Assembly: GCF_026626745.1 (NCBI RefSeq) | Contig: NZ_JAPNJW010000002.1 | Coordinates: 620,001 to 684,000 of the forward strand | DNA length: 64,000 bases | Direction of reading: 5' to 3' | Origin: Nannocystis sp. RBIL2 | Lineage (GTDB): Bacteria; Myxococcota_A; Polyangia; Nannocystales; Nannocystaceae | Shown: one piece after another, positions 50,139-59,029 of the stretch | How positions within the stretch are numbered: position 1 is the stretch's first letter | How the letters are laid out: every line of letters begins with the position of its first letter | Translations under genes and position numbers: made by a program | The notes under the pieces: generated by a model | The model's input: the letters and a program-made list of their open reading frames with translations, nothing else | What the model was told of the DNA's origin: nothing | Database searches by the model: none

Positions 50139-53100
50139 GTGTCCGCGTTGCGCCCTGCCCGTGCTCCTCGCCGCTTGCGCGGGGTCCTGGCGCTGCTCGG
50201 GCTCGTCCTCGCCTGCCTCGTCTGGCGCCCTGCCGAGGCCGCCACGCGCGACCCACGCTGGCGCACCCTCGAGACCGACCACTTCTACGTCCACTACTAC
50301 CAGGGCAACGAGTACGTCGCCGAGAAGGCCGCCATGGTGCTCGAGCGGGCGCACGAGCGGCTCTCGACCAGCCTCTCGCACTCGCCGTGGCTCAAGACCC
50401 ATGTCGTCTACCAGGACCACACCGACGCCGCCAACGGCCTCGCCAACACCAGCCCGTACCCGCGGATCGTCGCCTACGTCACCGCCCCCGACTCGATGTC
50501 CGTGCTCGAGGGATACGACGACTGGATCGACATCCTCCTGACCCACGAATACACGCACATCATCCACCTCGACACCACGCACGGCGTCCCGCGGCTCATC
50601 AACGCCTTGCTCGGGTTCGGGCGCGCCGGCAAGGTCTGGCAGCCCAACGTCATCCAGCCGCGGTGGTTCGTCGAGGGCCTCGCCAGCCACGAGGAGACCC
50701 GCCTCACCAGCCAGGGTCGCGGGCGGCACACCCAGTGGGAGATGTACTTGCGGGCGCCGATCCTCGAGCACGGCTTCATCCCGATCGATCGCGTCTCCTC
50801 CGGCGCCAACATCTTCCCCCACGGCAGCAGCGTCTACCTCTACGGCCTCTATCTCCTGCGCTACATCAGCAACCGCTACGGCGAGGACAAGCTCGCCGAG
50901 CTCAACCACGTCTACGGCGGCCAGACCCTCCCGTTTGCCATCAACCGCGCCGTCGAGAAGGTCCTCGGCGTCAGCTGGGAGAAGCTGTGGGAGGAGTTCG
51001 AGCTCGACACCGTGCGCCGCTTCCAGGGCCAGGCGCGCGCGATCCGGGCGCGGGGCATCCGCGAGGGGCGACGGATCACCTTCACCACCTCCGCCCAGGC
51101 CTCGGGCAACTTCGTGCGCCACCCGTTCTGGTCGCCCGACGATCGGCACATCTATTACTTCGAGGACGACGGCCACTCGAACCCCGGGATCCGGCGGATC
51201 CGCAGCACCGGCGGGGCGATCCGCGAGGGCATCGGCATCGGCAAGCAGGGCCAGACCGTCGGCGTCGAGCGGATCGTCGAGCTGCAGGACGCCGGCTCGG
51301 GCTCCTTCGTCGGCGTCTCCGAGGACATGATCTTCGAGATCTGGGGCGTCCACGACCTGCGCTACTCGTGGACCGACCTGTGGCGCTGGCGACCGCCCGC
51401 CAAGGGCGCGCGCGACGTCCGGCAGAACCCCGGCGACCTCGAGCAGCTCACCTTCGGCGCCCGCGCCCGCGACCCGCACGTCTCGCCCGACGGTCGCACT
51501 GTCGTCTTCTCGCGCAACGACTCGGCCCAGGCGCGCCTCGCCTTCCTCGACATCGAGACCAAGGAGGTCACCGAGGTCGCCCCGTTCGAGCGGATCCAGA
51601 TCGTCACCGGCCCGCGGTGGTCGGCCGACGGCAAGAAGGTCGCCTACTCCGCCTTCCGCGAGGGCGGCATGCGCGACATCTACATCTACGACCGCGAGTC
51701 GCAGACCACCGTGCGGGCCACCGCCGACCGCTTCCTCGACAGCGAGCCGAGCTGGACCCCCGACGGCAAGTACGTCCTCTTCAACAGCGACCGCGACGGC
51801 GTCTTCAACATCTACGCCTACGAGGTCGCCAGCGCCCGCGTCCACCAGGTCACCAACGTCCTCGGCGGCGCCTTCGAGCCGGTCGTCAGCCACGACGGCA
51901 AGCGCCTCGTCTACCTCGGCTTCACCAGCCACGGATATGACCTTTGGGTCATGAAGCTCGACCCGGCCGAGTTCTTCGAGCCCTTGCCGGTGCAAGATCC
52001 GCTGCCGACGATCGACGACCCGACCCCTGACGAGGTCGGCGATCGCGGCCGGCCCGTCAGCCTCAAGAGCCAGCGCTACAAGGCCTACCGCACCTTCTTC
52101 CCGCGCACGATCTTCCCCTCCGCCCTGGCCTCCGCCACCTCCGGCAGCTTCGGCACCGAGATCGGCGCCTCGATCGGCGTCAGCGACGTCCTGCAGTTTC
52201 ACAGCCTCGCGATCAACGGCGGCTACAACACCGCCTTCCGCGCCCCCAGCGGCTCGGTCGTCTACGAGTGGTCGCGCCTCCTGCCCACCTTCCGCGTGCT
52301 CGTCAGCCGCGACTACGCCCGCCGCGGCAGCTTCGAGCGCTACGAGTACGGCCCGCCCGACGACCTCGCGCCCGGGGCCAGCCCGCCCTCCTACCTGCAG
52401 CGCGGCTACGACGAGCGGATCACCACCGCGCGCGCCTCCGTCAGCGTCCCGGTCGTGCGCCACCCGGTCCACAACGCCTTCGCCAGCCTCAGCTACGCGT
52501 ACACCCACTACGCCAACGTCAATAACGTCCCCGCGGTCGACCCCAACGCCCCTTCCTCCACGCTGCCCGACCTCGGCGGCCTCGGCTCCGTCGCCTTCGG
52601 CCTCGACTACGACGGCCGCCGCAGCACCCGCTACGCCTACGGCAACGAGACCGGGCGCGCCGCCAGCATCACCGTCAACCTCATCGACCCGCACCTCGGC
52701 GGCCGTTACTCCGACCTCTGGGTCACCGGTCGCTACGTCGAGATGCTGCGCATGCCGTGGCGCGGCCACCAGGTGCTCGGCATCTCGCTCGAGGGCGGCG
52801 CCTCTGCCGGCACTCTCGGCCGGCGCTCGCCGTTCTACATCGGCGGCACCTCGCAGCAGAACGAGGTCCTGCGCAGCTTCCTCTTCCGCACCCCCTACGG
52901 CGACTGGGGCAACCTGCGCGGCTATCGCCCGTTCGCGTTCCCCGGCCGCTACTACGGCGTGCTCAACGTCGAGTACCGGATCCCGCTCGCCGACGTCGAG
53001 CGCGGCCTCGGCACCCTGCCCGGCTTCCTGCGCCGCCTCACCCTCGTCCCCTTCATGGACCTCGGCGCCGCCTGGGGCGCAGGCGGCGAGAAGTTCACCC

Positions 53101-53255
53101 GCCAGATGCTGAAGTGGGGCGTCGGCGCCAGCTTCGTCGCCAGCTTCAAGCTCGGCTACGGCGACGCCATCGACCTCATGCTGCAGTACGCCCGCGGCTT
53201 CGACGACGAGTTCGGCCTCAACTACTTCCGCGCCGCCGTCGCCCGCAGCTTCTGA
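50139..53255 (+). CDS. Exported metallopeptidase - TolB/WD40-like propeller - outer-membrane beta-barrel fusion
   Basis: GTG 50139 (or TTG 50130) opens a signal peptide (RGVLALLGLVLACLVWRPAEA-A). Residues about 40-290 resemble a gluzincin peptidase: LLTHEYTHIIHLDTTHG is the HExxH zinc motif, with Glu in WFVEGLASHEETR as likely third ligand. Residues about 330-620 contain TolB-type PD40 propeller strands (HPFWSPDDRHIYYF, VSPDGRTVVFSRN, PRWSADGKKVAYSAF, WTPDGKYVLFNSD). The last 380 residues are barrel-like and end in FRAAVARSF, a C-terminal Phe typical of outer-membrane proteins, with YRPFAFPGRYYGVLNVEYR like Omp85/surface-antigen barrels. It probably works at the outer membrane on peptides or envelope proteins. 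Confidence 0.85.
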   Translation: MSALRPARAPRRLRGVLALLGLVLACLVWRPAEAATRDPRWRTLETDHFYVHYYQGNEYVAEKAAMVLERAHERLSTSLSHSPWLKTHVVYQDHTDAANGLANTSPYPRIVAYVTAPDSMSVLEGYDDWIDILLTHEYTHIIHLDTTHGVPRLINALLGFGRAGKVWQPNVIQPRWFVEGLASHEETRLTSQGRGRHTQWEMYLRAPILEHGFIPIDRVSSGANIFPHGSSVYLYGLYLLRYISNRYGEDKLAELNHVYGGQTLPFAINRAVEKVLGVSWEKLWEEFELDTVRRFQGQARAIRARGIREGRRITFTTSAQASGNFVRHPFWSPDDRHIYYFEDDGHSNPGIRRIRSTGGAIREGIGIGKQGQTVGVERIVELQDAGSGSFVGVSEDMIFEIWGVHDLRYSWTDLWRWRPPAKGARDVRQNPGDLEQLTFGARARDPHVSPDGRTVVFSRNDSAQARLAFLDIETKEVTEVAPFERIQIVTGPRWSADGKKVAYSAFREGGMRDIYIYDRESQTTVRATADRFLDSEPSWTPDGKYVLFNSDRDGVFNIYAYEVASARVHQVTNVLGGAFEPVVSHDGKRLVYLGFTSHGYDLWVMKLDPAEFFEPLPVQDPLPTIDDPTPDEVGDRGRPVSLKSQRYKAYRTFFPRTIFPSALASATSGSFGTEIGASIGVSDVLQFHSLAINGGYNTAFRAPSGSVVYEWSRLLPTFRVLVSRDYARRGSFERYEYGPPDDLAPGASPPSYLQRGYDERITTARASVSVPVVRHPVHNAFASLSYAYTHYANVNNVPAVDPNAPSSTLPDLGGLGSVAFGLDYDGRRSTRYAYGNETGRAASITVNLIDPHLGGRYSDLWVTGRYVEMLRMPWRGHQVLGISLEGGASAGTLGRRSPFYIGGTSQQNEVLRSFLFRTPYGDWGNLRGYRPFAFPGRYYGVLNVEYRIPLADVERGLGTLPGFLRRLTLVPFMDLGAAWGAGGEKFTRQMLKWGVGASFVASFKLGYGDAIDLMLQYARGFDDEFGLNYFRAAVARSF

Positions 53256-53262
53256 GCCCGCG

Positions 53263-53300
53263 CAGCATGTCTTCGCGGACATGTTCTTGAAAACATGTCC
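53263..53300. repeat. 14-bp periodic run, 3 units, after peptidase gene
   Basis: CATG cores at 53266, 53280 and 53294 are exactly 14 bases apart; a further CAAG at 53307 is one base out of phase. It begins 11 bases after the stop codon. Confidence 0.8.
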
Positions 53301-53603
53301 TTTCGGCAAGTCGACGCGGCGCGCCTCACACTCCGAGCCCGCGAGAACACCTCGGCGCACCCGGCCGCCCGCCGCCGCGTGAATCACAGCCACGGCGCGG
53401 ATCGGCGCGGCCGGACGGCATCGCCGGACCCGCCGCGCCGCCGCTCGACGCCACGAGGCAAGCACCGCGTCGAGCGGCGAAGCGGACGACCTGCGCCGAT
53501 CCTCGGCCTGCACGGCCCCGGCGCCAGCGGCCGGCCCGCCGCGCCGCGAATTAGCCGAGGTCACTTGCCGGGAAGGCGGCCTTTTCCACCGTAGTGGCCG
53601 CAT

Positions 53604-53611
53604 AGGAGGTG
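53604..53611 (+). promoter_or_regulatory. Strong ribosome binding site AGGAGGTG
   Basis: AGGAGGTG lies 4 bases before GTG 53616 and fixes that start. It is the best Shine-Dalgarno match I noticed in the window. Confidence 0.75.
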
Positions 53612-53615
53612 AGCC

Positions 53616-54044
53616 GTGAATCAAGCTGACGCCAAGCGCATCGCCGCGGATGCCGTTGACTGTCCGACGCCACGACCCATCCCGTCGGCTTACGCGGCCA
53701 ACGTGCAGGACGGCGAGCTCTACCGCGTGTACGAAGGCACCCGCGTCGGCGACTGGTGGTGGGTCGTGCTCCCGTCCGACGTCCCGAGCCAACGGCCGAT
53801 CGACGACGCGATGCTGGGCTTCACCTGCCGCATGGAGAAGCACGACGACCTCCACTGGCGCGTGCAGGTCCAGGCCCACTTCCGCGACGGCGGCTCACGA
53901 CCCGGCAGCGCAGTCGCCCTGCTCATCTACCGCGGCAGCGCCGAGGCCCGCTCCGCCGCCAGTTCCCGGGGACATGTCGCTTCAGGCATGTCCGTTCACA
54001 CGACGCTCCACCCCGAGCGCGGCGCGGCGCGGCCGCGATACTGA
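53616..54044 (+). CDS. Uncharacterised small protein with array-encoded tail
   Basis: GTG 53616 follows a strong ribosome binding site. The 142-residue product has a compact core (residues about 25-110; YRVYEGTRVGDWWWVVLPSD, then MEKHDDLHWRVQVQAHF) and a basic disordered tail. A 14-bp pair (CATG 53973 and 53987) lies in the tail region (SSRGHVASGMSVHTT). No family recognised. It lies upstream of, and convergent with, the tRNA-Thr gene. Confidence 0.7.
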   Translation: MNQADAKRIAADAVDCPTPRPIPSAYAANVQDGELYRVYEGTRVGDWWWVVLPSDVPSQRPIDDAMLGFTCRMEKHDDLHWRVQVQAHFRDGGSRPGSAVALLIYRGSAEARSAASSRGHVASGMSVHTTLHPERGAARPRY

Positions 54045-54161
54045 CAGCGCGGGCGCGACGCTCGAACCGAGCGCCGGCACTCACGGCGCAGCAAGCGAGC
54101 GACCTCCACCTCGGCGCCTTGGCCAAGCCGGAGATCGCTCCTGCCACTCAACAAAAACCCA

Positions 54162-54234
54162 AGCCACTTTCCGGACTCGAACCGGAGACCTGCTGATTAC
54201 GAATCAGCTGCTCTACCAACTGAGCTAAAGTGGC
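54162..54234 (-). tRNA. tRNA-Thr (anticodon CGT)
   Basis: The reverse strand folds as a full cloverleaf: acceptor GCCACTT/AAGTGGC, D stem GCTC/GAGC with loop AGTTGGTA, anticodon stem GCTGA/TCAGC with loop TTCGTAA (anticodon CGT, codon ACG), and T arm TCCGG-TTCGAGT-CCGGA. CCA is not encoded. Bases 54171-54208 are duplicated at 46759-46796. Confidence 0.95.
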
Positions 54235-54411
54235 GCAGCGAGGGTCGGGCTTTTACCCGGCTCTTCGGGGCTCGTCAAGCACTTTCTCGGCTGCCGTCCG
54301 CGCAGTCCGCGAACGGCCCGAGCCCCGGCAAACCGCGCTCCCCGGGCGCCCTTTCACGCGCTGCCCGCGTCGGCGCGAGCCTTCGCCCTGGACGCCCCCC
54401 GCGCCTTCGCA

Positions 54412-54855
54412 TCAGGTCGGCGGCGGCTCGGGGCACGCACCGGGCGAGTAGCCGACGACCGCATGGTCGCCGCAAGCCACGCACTTGTTCGAGTACGACT
54501 TGCGCGCCCCGTCGGACAGCTTGCCGCAGACCGGGCTGTACTCGCGCGTGCACATGCTCGAGCGCGTCGTGCACTCGACGAACACCGTCGTGGAGTCGCC
54601 CGACGCGGGCGGATTCGTCGGCGAGGCCGCATCACCGGCCGTCGCGGCGACGGGCGTGCCCTCGGGCGTGGCCTCCGGCTTCGTCTCGACCGGCGTCTGC
54701 GCGCCGCCACCACCCGCGCCGGCGGTCCCCGCCGGATCGGCGACGGGCCCGGGCACGCCGGAGCCGGCTCCCGAGGTGTCCTTGCAGCCCCCAGCGAACA
54801 GAAGCGTGGTGCCGAACGCGAGGGTGAGGGTGCGAAGTAGGGCCTGCTGAATCAT
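54412..54855 (-). CDS. Lipoprotein with Kazal-type protease-inhibitor-like domain
   Basis: Start MIQQALLRTLTLAFGTTLLF with lipobox AGGC. A Gly/Pro/Thr-rich linker spans residues about 30-90. The C-terminal 55 residues carry six Cys in Kazal order: VECTTRSSMCTREYSPVCG, then SYSNKCVACGDHAVVGYSPG and AC. Such domains inhibit serine proteases, so an envelope-anchored inhibitor is plausible. Total 147 residues; start fixed by the signal peptide. Confidence 0.85.
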   Translation of the reverse strand: MIQQALLRTLTLAFGTTLLFAGGCKDTSGAGSGVPGPVADPAGTAGAGGGGAQTPVETKPEATPEGTPVAATAGDAASPTNPPASGDSTTVFVECTTRSSMCTREYSPVCGKLSDGARKSYSNKCVACGDHAVVGYSPGACPEPPPT

Positions 54856-54989
54856 GGCGCTCTCCTGACGCCGCATCGGTAGCACGCCTCGGCGAGCCGC
54901 GCATCCGGCTACTGCCCGCTTGCAGATCGCGCGAGCATGGCGGACGCTGGTGCGGTCAAGACTGCTGTCCTTCTCCACGGGAGCTGCTC

Positions 54990-55451
54990 ATGCGCCGCGC
55001 GTTGTGCCTGTGTTCGCTCGCTGCCCTCGTCGCGCTCGCCCCGACCACCGCGACCGCGAAACTCCGGTCCTGTCGCCTGCCGGTGCGGTCGGCCGCGGCC
55101 GGCAAGCCGTGTCAGGACCCCGGCACGACGAGCCTCGACGTCCAGTACCCGCGACCGCGCGGCCTCAAGTCGCTGATCGTCGGCGCCAGCCTGTTCGCCT
55201 TCGGGATCCCCACCACCATCGTCGGCGCCATCCTCGTCATGAACCCGCAGCCCGCCCCCGAGGGCCCGGCCCCCGGAGGCCCCTACGCCGGCCTCCACTT
55301 CCTCGTCCCCGGCGCCCTGATGATGCTCGTCGGCATGCCGCTCACCGCCATCGGCGCGGTCCGCTACGAGCGCTTCACTCGCGACCGCGACGACTGGACC
55401 GCCCGCGTCCGCGTCAAGCCGGCCGCCGGCGGCCTAGCGCTGCAATTCTAG
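54990..55451 (+). CDS. Small membrane protein with signal peptide, unknown function
   Basis: Start MRRALCLCSLAALVALAPTT (signal peptide ending near ATA-K), 153 residues. After a short Cys-containing segment, two hydrophobic helices follow (SLIVGASLFAFGIPTTIVGA and FLVPGALMMLVGMPLTAIGA), separated by a Pro-rich loop (NPQPAPEGPAPGGPY), with a basic tail after. Myxobacteria have many such small two-helix proteins; no function known. Divergent from the Kazal lipoprotein. Confidence 0.7.
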   Translation: MRRALCLCSLAALVALAPTTATAKLRSCRLPVRSAAAGKPCQDPGTTSLDVQYPRPRGLKSLIVGASLFAFGIPTTIVGAILVMNPQPAPEGPAPGGPYAGLHFLVPGALMMLVGMPLTAIGAVRYERFTRDRDDWTARVRVKPAAGGLALQF

Positions 55452-55619
55452 GCCGCGCGGGCGACAAGCGCTTTGCTCGCTGCCGCGACGGCGTCAACCG
55501 GCCCCCGGCGGCCGCTCTCGCCGCCCCAGGGCCTCCGAGGAGGTCGCGCGGCCTCCTTGGGCGATCGGCCGGCATCCTCGTCGCGTCGCTCGCAACCGGC
55601 TGCTTCGTCGCTCGCCGCC

Positions 55620-56282
55620 TCACCTTCGCCGGCGCCGTCGACCCAGCAGCAGCACCAGCGCCAGCGGCCCCGCCGAGCCGGTGCGACAGCCACGCGCGTC
55701 GTCCTCGGCCGGCGCCCCGCTCGTCTCGGGCGCGTCCTCGCTGAGCACGAGGTCGGCGCATTGATAGTAGAGGTCGTTGCCGTCCCCGTACGGCGCCTTG
55801 TCCGTCATCACCTGCACGAGCTGCAGCGTGCAGCGCTCGCAGCTCACGTCCGGCAGCGTCACCGCCTGCTCATACGTCTGCGTCCCGTCCTTGTCGGCGA
55901 CGAGATCGACCAGCACCACCGCAGGGTCGCCGCGCTCGCCGGCCGCGGGCGGATCGGCGAACGCGTCCTGTCCTTCCTCGTCGAAGCTGATCCGGAAGTA
56001 CCCCGGGTGCGGCACCGTCTCTTGCCAGCGCACGGTGATCGTCTGCCCCGGCCGGAACGTGCTCACCGCCTCGCCGCGCGCGTCGTCGGTGCCGGCTCCG
56101 CAGGGCCCGGCCTTCTGCTGCTCGTGCCGCGGCACCGGCTCGATCAGGCGGATGTGCGCCAGCGCGGTCGTGGGCAAGCACCAGACGCCCAGCGCCAGAC
56201 CGACCCATCCCGCGCCTCGCGGCCGGCCGTGACGCTGCGCCCCCGCGGGCCCGTGTACGCGCACACGCCGGCCGCTAAGCAC
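55620..56282 (-). CDS. LPMO-like protein with MYXO-CTERM-like tail (copy 2)
   Basis: GTG 56282 gives a basic n-region, a hydrophobic stretch (WVGLALGVWCLPTTALA) and a mature N-terminal His (HIRLIEPVPRHEQQKAG), as in lytic polysaccharide monooxygenases whose first His is a copper ligand. A second His lies in ETVPHPGYFRISF. The family resembles the myxobacterial SCE4755-type LPMO-like proteins. It ends GCRTGSAGPLALVLLLGRRRRRR, a MYXO-CTERM-like tail. The start overlaps the stop of copy 1 by 8 bases. Polysaccharide oxidation is inferred; the start is uncertain. Confidence 0.72.
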   Translation of the reverse strand: MLSGRRVRVHGPAGAQRHGRPRGAGWVGLALGVWCLPTTALAHIRLIEPVPRHEQQKAGPCGAGTDDARGEAVSTFRPGQTITVRWQETVPHPGYFRISFDEEGQDAFADPPAAGERGDPAVVLVDLVADKDGTQTYEQAVTLPDVSCERCTLQLVQVMTDKAPYGDGNDLYYQCADLVLSEDAPETSGAPAEDDARGCRTGSAGPLALVLLLGRRRRRR

Positions 56283-57135
56283 GCCGCCTCCGGCGCGCCA
56301 GCAGCAACAACAACGCTGCCGCCGCGCCGCTGCTCCTGGCGCCTTCCGTGCGGCACGACCCGCAGCCGCCCTCGCCCCCCGACATGCTCTCGGTCGCGTT
56401 GCCCGTCCCCTCACTGTCGTTGCCGCTCGCGGCCGTCGTGCCGTCGCCCGTCGTGCCGTCGTCGGCCGTCGTCCCGACGTTACCGCCGGTGGTCGGCTGC
56501 GTGTCCCCGCCGGTCGAAGTCCCGGGCTCACCCGACGTGGTGGTGCCGACGCCGGTCGTGTCGCCCGTGCTCTCCTCGCCCGTCGTCACCTCGCCCGTCG
56601 TCGCCTCGCCCGTCGTCTCCTCGCCCGTCGTCTCCGCCGCGCCCATGAGCACGATGTCGGCGCACTGGTAATAGAGGTCGTTGGTCCCGATCTCGTACGG
56701 CGGCTTGTCGGTCATCACCTGGATGACCTGCAGCGTGCAGTTGTCGCAGCTCATCAGCGGCAGCGTCACTGCCTGCTCGTACATCTGCTGCGGCCCGTTC
56801 TTGTCGGCGATCTCATCGACCAGCACCGCCGGGTTCGAGTAGAAGTCGTCGTAGCCGGCCGGGTCGCCGAAGTCGTCGTGGCCGTCGTTGTCGAAGCTGA
56901 TCCGGAAGTGCCCCGGATGGTCGACCGTCTCAGTCCAGCGGACCATGATCGTCTCGCCGCCCTGGAAGGTCGCCACCTCGTCCCCGCGAGCGTCGTTCGG
57001 CCCCACCCCGCACGGTCCGGACTTCTGCTCGACGTGCCGCGGCAACGGCGAGCTCAGGGCGATGTGGGCGGAGGCCGCCGTCGCGGTGACGGCGACCGAG
57101 GCGAACGCGAGGACAGGAAAAGCGAAGCGGTGCAT
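56275..57135 (-). CDS. LPMO-like protein with TTGE repeats and MYXO-CTERM tail (copy 1)
   Basis: Start MHRFAFPVLAFASVAVTATA with cleavage before His24 (SA-HIALSSPLPRHVEQ), giving the mature N-terminal His needed for a copper brace. A second conserved His sits in DHPGHFRISFDNDG. Cys pairs in VEQKSGPCG and SCDNCTLQVIQ are shared with copy 2. A TTGE/TTGD repeat linker (ETTGEETTGEATTGE) follows, then GGCGSCRTEG, a hydrophobic helix and ARRRRRA (MYXO-CTERM). The two copies are adjacent and about half identical over the catalytic domain, a tandem duplication. Substrate unknown. Confidence 0.8.
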   Translation of the reverse strand: MHRFAFPVLAFASVAVTATAASAHIALSSPLPRHVEQKSGPCGVGPNDARGDEVATFQGGETIMVRWTETVDHPGHFRISFDNDGHDDFGDPAGYDDFYSNPAVLVDEIADKNGPQQMYEQAVTLPLMSCDNCTLQVIQVMTDKPPYEIGTNDLYYQCADIVLMGAAETTGEETTGEATTGEVTTGEESTGDTTGVGTTTSGEPGTSTGGDTQPTTGGNVGTTADDGTTGDGTTAASGNDSEGTGNATESMSGGEGGCGSCRTEGARSSGAAAALLLLLARRRRRA

Positions 57136-57188
57136 GTCGATGTGCTCTTTCGCGCACACCGATTGTACCGGCTCCAGCGCCGCGGCGC

Positions 57189-58577
57189 CTACTCCGGCGC
57201 CTCCAACTTCGAGTCGTCGCGCGCGCTCCTGATCCCGTCGAGCAGCGACTTCGCGCGGTCGGACTTGAGCGTCCCGTCGCCCTTGTGCGCGGCCACGAGG
57301 CGCTCCAGCCACGGCTCGACCTCAGCCCGAATTTCTGGAGACGTGGCGCGGATTTGGCCCAGAACCTTGAAGATGTGGTTCTCGTAGTTGTCGACCGGCA
57401 GGAGCAGTTCGAAGTGGTCCTGCTGACCGTCGGGCCGGAGGTACACCACCTCGACCGGGCACGTCGTAGTCCGCTCCTCCGGTGTCGCGGTGTCGTACGC
57501 GTGCATCAGGGGCACGTTCGCGCGCTCGTTGCCGAGGATCCCGAGGCTGAACACGATCGCGCAGCGCACCGGGAACGCGGCCGACGGCAGGCGATCCGTC
57601 AGCATCGTGTCGAGGTCCTTGGCCTCGCGCTGATCGCGGTGCTGCGCGATCGCCCACGCGGCCACGCGCTGGGCCCTCTCGTCGCCGCGCTGCAGGATCT
57701 GCTGCAGCACCGGCAAAAGCTTCGGCACCTGGATGTAGCCCGCCGCGATCAGCAACCGCCGGTCGATCACGCCGGCCGCCAGGTCGCGCTCGAGCTCGCC
57801 GATCAACGGGTCAGCGACGTCTCGATCCTGGTAGCGCGCCAGCGAGATCAGCGCCTCGCGGCGGAGGTTCGGATCCGGCGACTTCACGGCGGCCCGCAGG
57901 TCGCCGAGGATGGCCTTGCGCTCGGACGTGACGTCGATGAAGCGCCCGAGCGCCCAGGCCCCCCACGCCCCGACCTCGCCCCCGCGGACCAGTTGCTGGC
58001 GCAAAGTCGGCACGATCGTGGGGTGCCGGCGCACCGACAACTCGGCGATCGCCTGCAGCCGGCGGGTTTGATTCTCGGGTTCGTCCCCTCGCAGAGAACT
58101 GACGTGAATTCCAACTCTTCGGTAATAAGAGTTGAAGTCCTGGTTCACGAAGTTGAAGAGCAGGTACGTCAGCCCGCCGGACAGCAACAGGACGATCGGG
58201 AAGCTGACCGACGAGCGCTGCATCGTCGCAGCCACCATCGCCGCCTCGTCGCTCGCCCTGGCGTACTTCGGGTCCTTGCCCTGCAGATGGGTCAGGCGGA
58301 ACGCCCCCCCGAACATGAACTCGTCGACGAGCAGCGCGTCGGCGACCGCGACCACGCACAGCGCCGTGTAGTAGGCGACCAGCAGCATGGTCTCGGTCGA
58401 CGCGTCGGCCGGCACGTCGCGGATGAGCCGGGCCAGGAAGACCGCCGCGATCATGCCGGCCAGGTTGGCGATCACCGCGGCGATCAGCAGCTTGTTGCGC
58501 ACGGGGACCCCGCGCGCACGCGGGCCATAACCAGGGGGAGGACCGGAGGGTTCGGCGGGCGCCACGGGGCTCGTCAT
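57189..58577 (-). CDS. Membrane protein with HEAT-like repeats
   Basis: Start MTSPVAPAEPSGPPPG, 462 residues. Three membrane helices lie in the first 165 residues (LLIAAVIANLAGMIAAVFLA, LLVAYYTALCVVAVADALLV, FPIVLLLSGGLTYLLFNFV). The rest is a helical repeat region (residues about 190-430; LRREALISLARYQDRDVADP, then QRVAAWAIAQHRDQ) typical of HEAT/PBS-lyase repeats. These usually mediate protein binding, so it may be a membrane-anchored scaffold. Divergent from the VanW gene across 452 bases. Confidence 0.75.
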   Translation of the reverse strand: MTSPVAPAEPSGPPPGYGPRARGVPVRNKLLIAAVIANLAGMIAAVFLARLIRDVPADASTETMLLVAYYTALCVVAVADALLVDEFMFGGAFRLTHLQGKDPKYARASDEAAMVAATMQRSSVSFPIVLLLSGGLTYLLFNFVNQDFNSYYRRVGIHVSSLRGDEPENQTRRLQAIAELSVRRHPTIVPTLRQQLVRGGEVGAWGAWALGRFIDVTSERKAILGDLRAAVKSPDPNLRREALISLARYQDRDVADPLIGELERDLAAGVIDRRLLIAAGYIQVPKLLPVLQQILQRGDERAQRVAAWAIAQHRDQREAKDLDTMLTDRLPSAAFPVRCAIVFSLGILGNERANVPLMHAYDTATPEERTTTCPVEVVYLRPDGQQDHFELLLPVDNYENHIFKVLGQIRATSPEIRAEVEPWLERLVAAHKGDGTLKSDRAKSLLDGIRSARDDSKLEAPE

Positions 58578-59029
58578 ACCGCGGATGGACGCCGCCCGGG
58601 GCGACCGGTTCCGGCAACCTCGCTCGTGCCGTCCGCGGCCGACGAGGAAACAAGCGCCCCCGGCCCGCGCGTCCCTCCGGATCGACCCCGGCGCCACCCG
58701 CCGCCCCGCCGACCTCTCCAGCGGCCTGAGCTCCTCGCTTGCCTCCCGATTCTCCTCGCGCCCCTGCCGGCAGCGTCGGCCCGCCATGAGCGCCGCCCCG
58801 CGGCCAGTCTCGCGAAACACTATTCGGCGACCCTCTTTGGGTGCCGCCGCGAGCCACCGGCGGACCCAGACTGGAGTGATCGAGTTCGCTCGCTAAACCG
58901 TGCCAGCGGCGAGGTCCAGTTGCTTCTCCGATCGGCCCGAAGTCGAGCCAACCAGCGCTTCCGCCGAACCGCTCCTCTTTTCGCCGTTTTTTGGACTTCC
59001 TCCGCGGACGTGCCTAGCGTCCCCCCTGT
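58578..59029. other. 452-bp divergent intergenic region
   Basis: Between the HEAT-repeat gene and the VanW gene. I see no gene, repeat array or clear promoter; both promoters should be here. Confidence 0.45.

Larger units (their letters stand above)
53256..53615. other. 360-bp intergenic region with repeat run
   Basis: Starts with a three-unit 14-bp run after the barrel gene stop; the rest has no gene I trust. The last 20 bases hold a strong Shine-Dalgarno for the next gene. Confidence 0.5.

Noticed and set aside
50124..53879. A 1251-codon minus-strand frame opposite the peptidase-barrel gene
   Set aside because: Shadow of the real plus-strand gene; no signal peptide, motif or repeat of its own.
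46797..54161. An integrated mobile element between the tRNA-Thr copies
   Set aside because: No integrase, relaxase or phage-like gene in the interval, and mnmG is a core gene; kept only as a finding about the duplicated tRNA segment.
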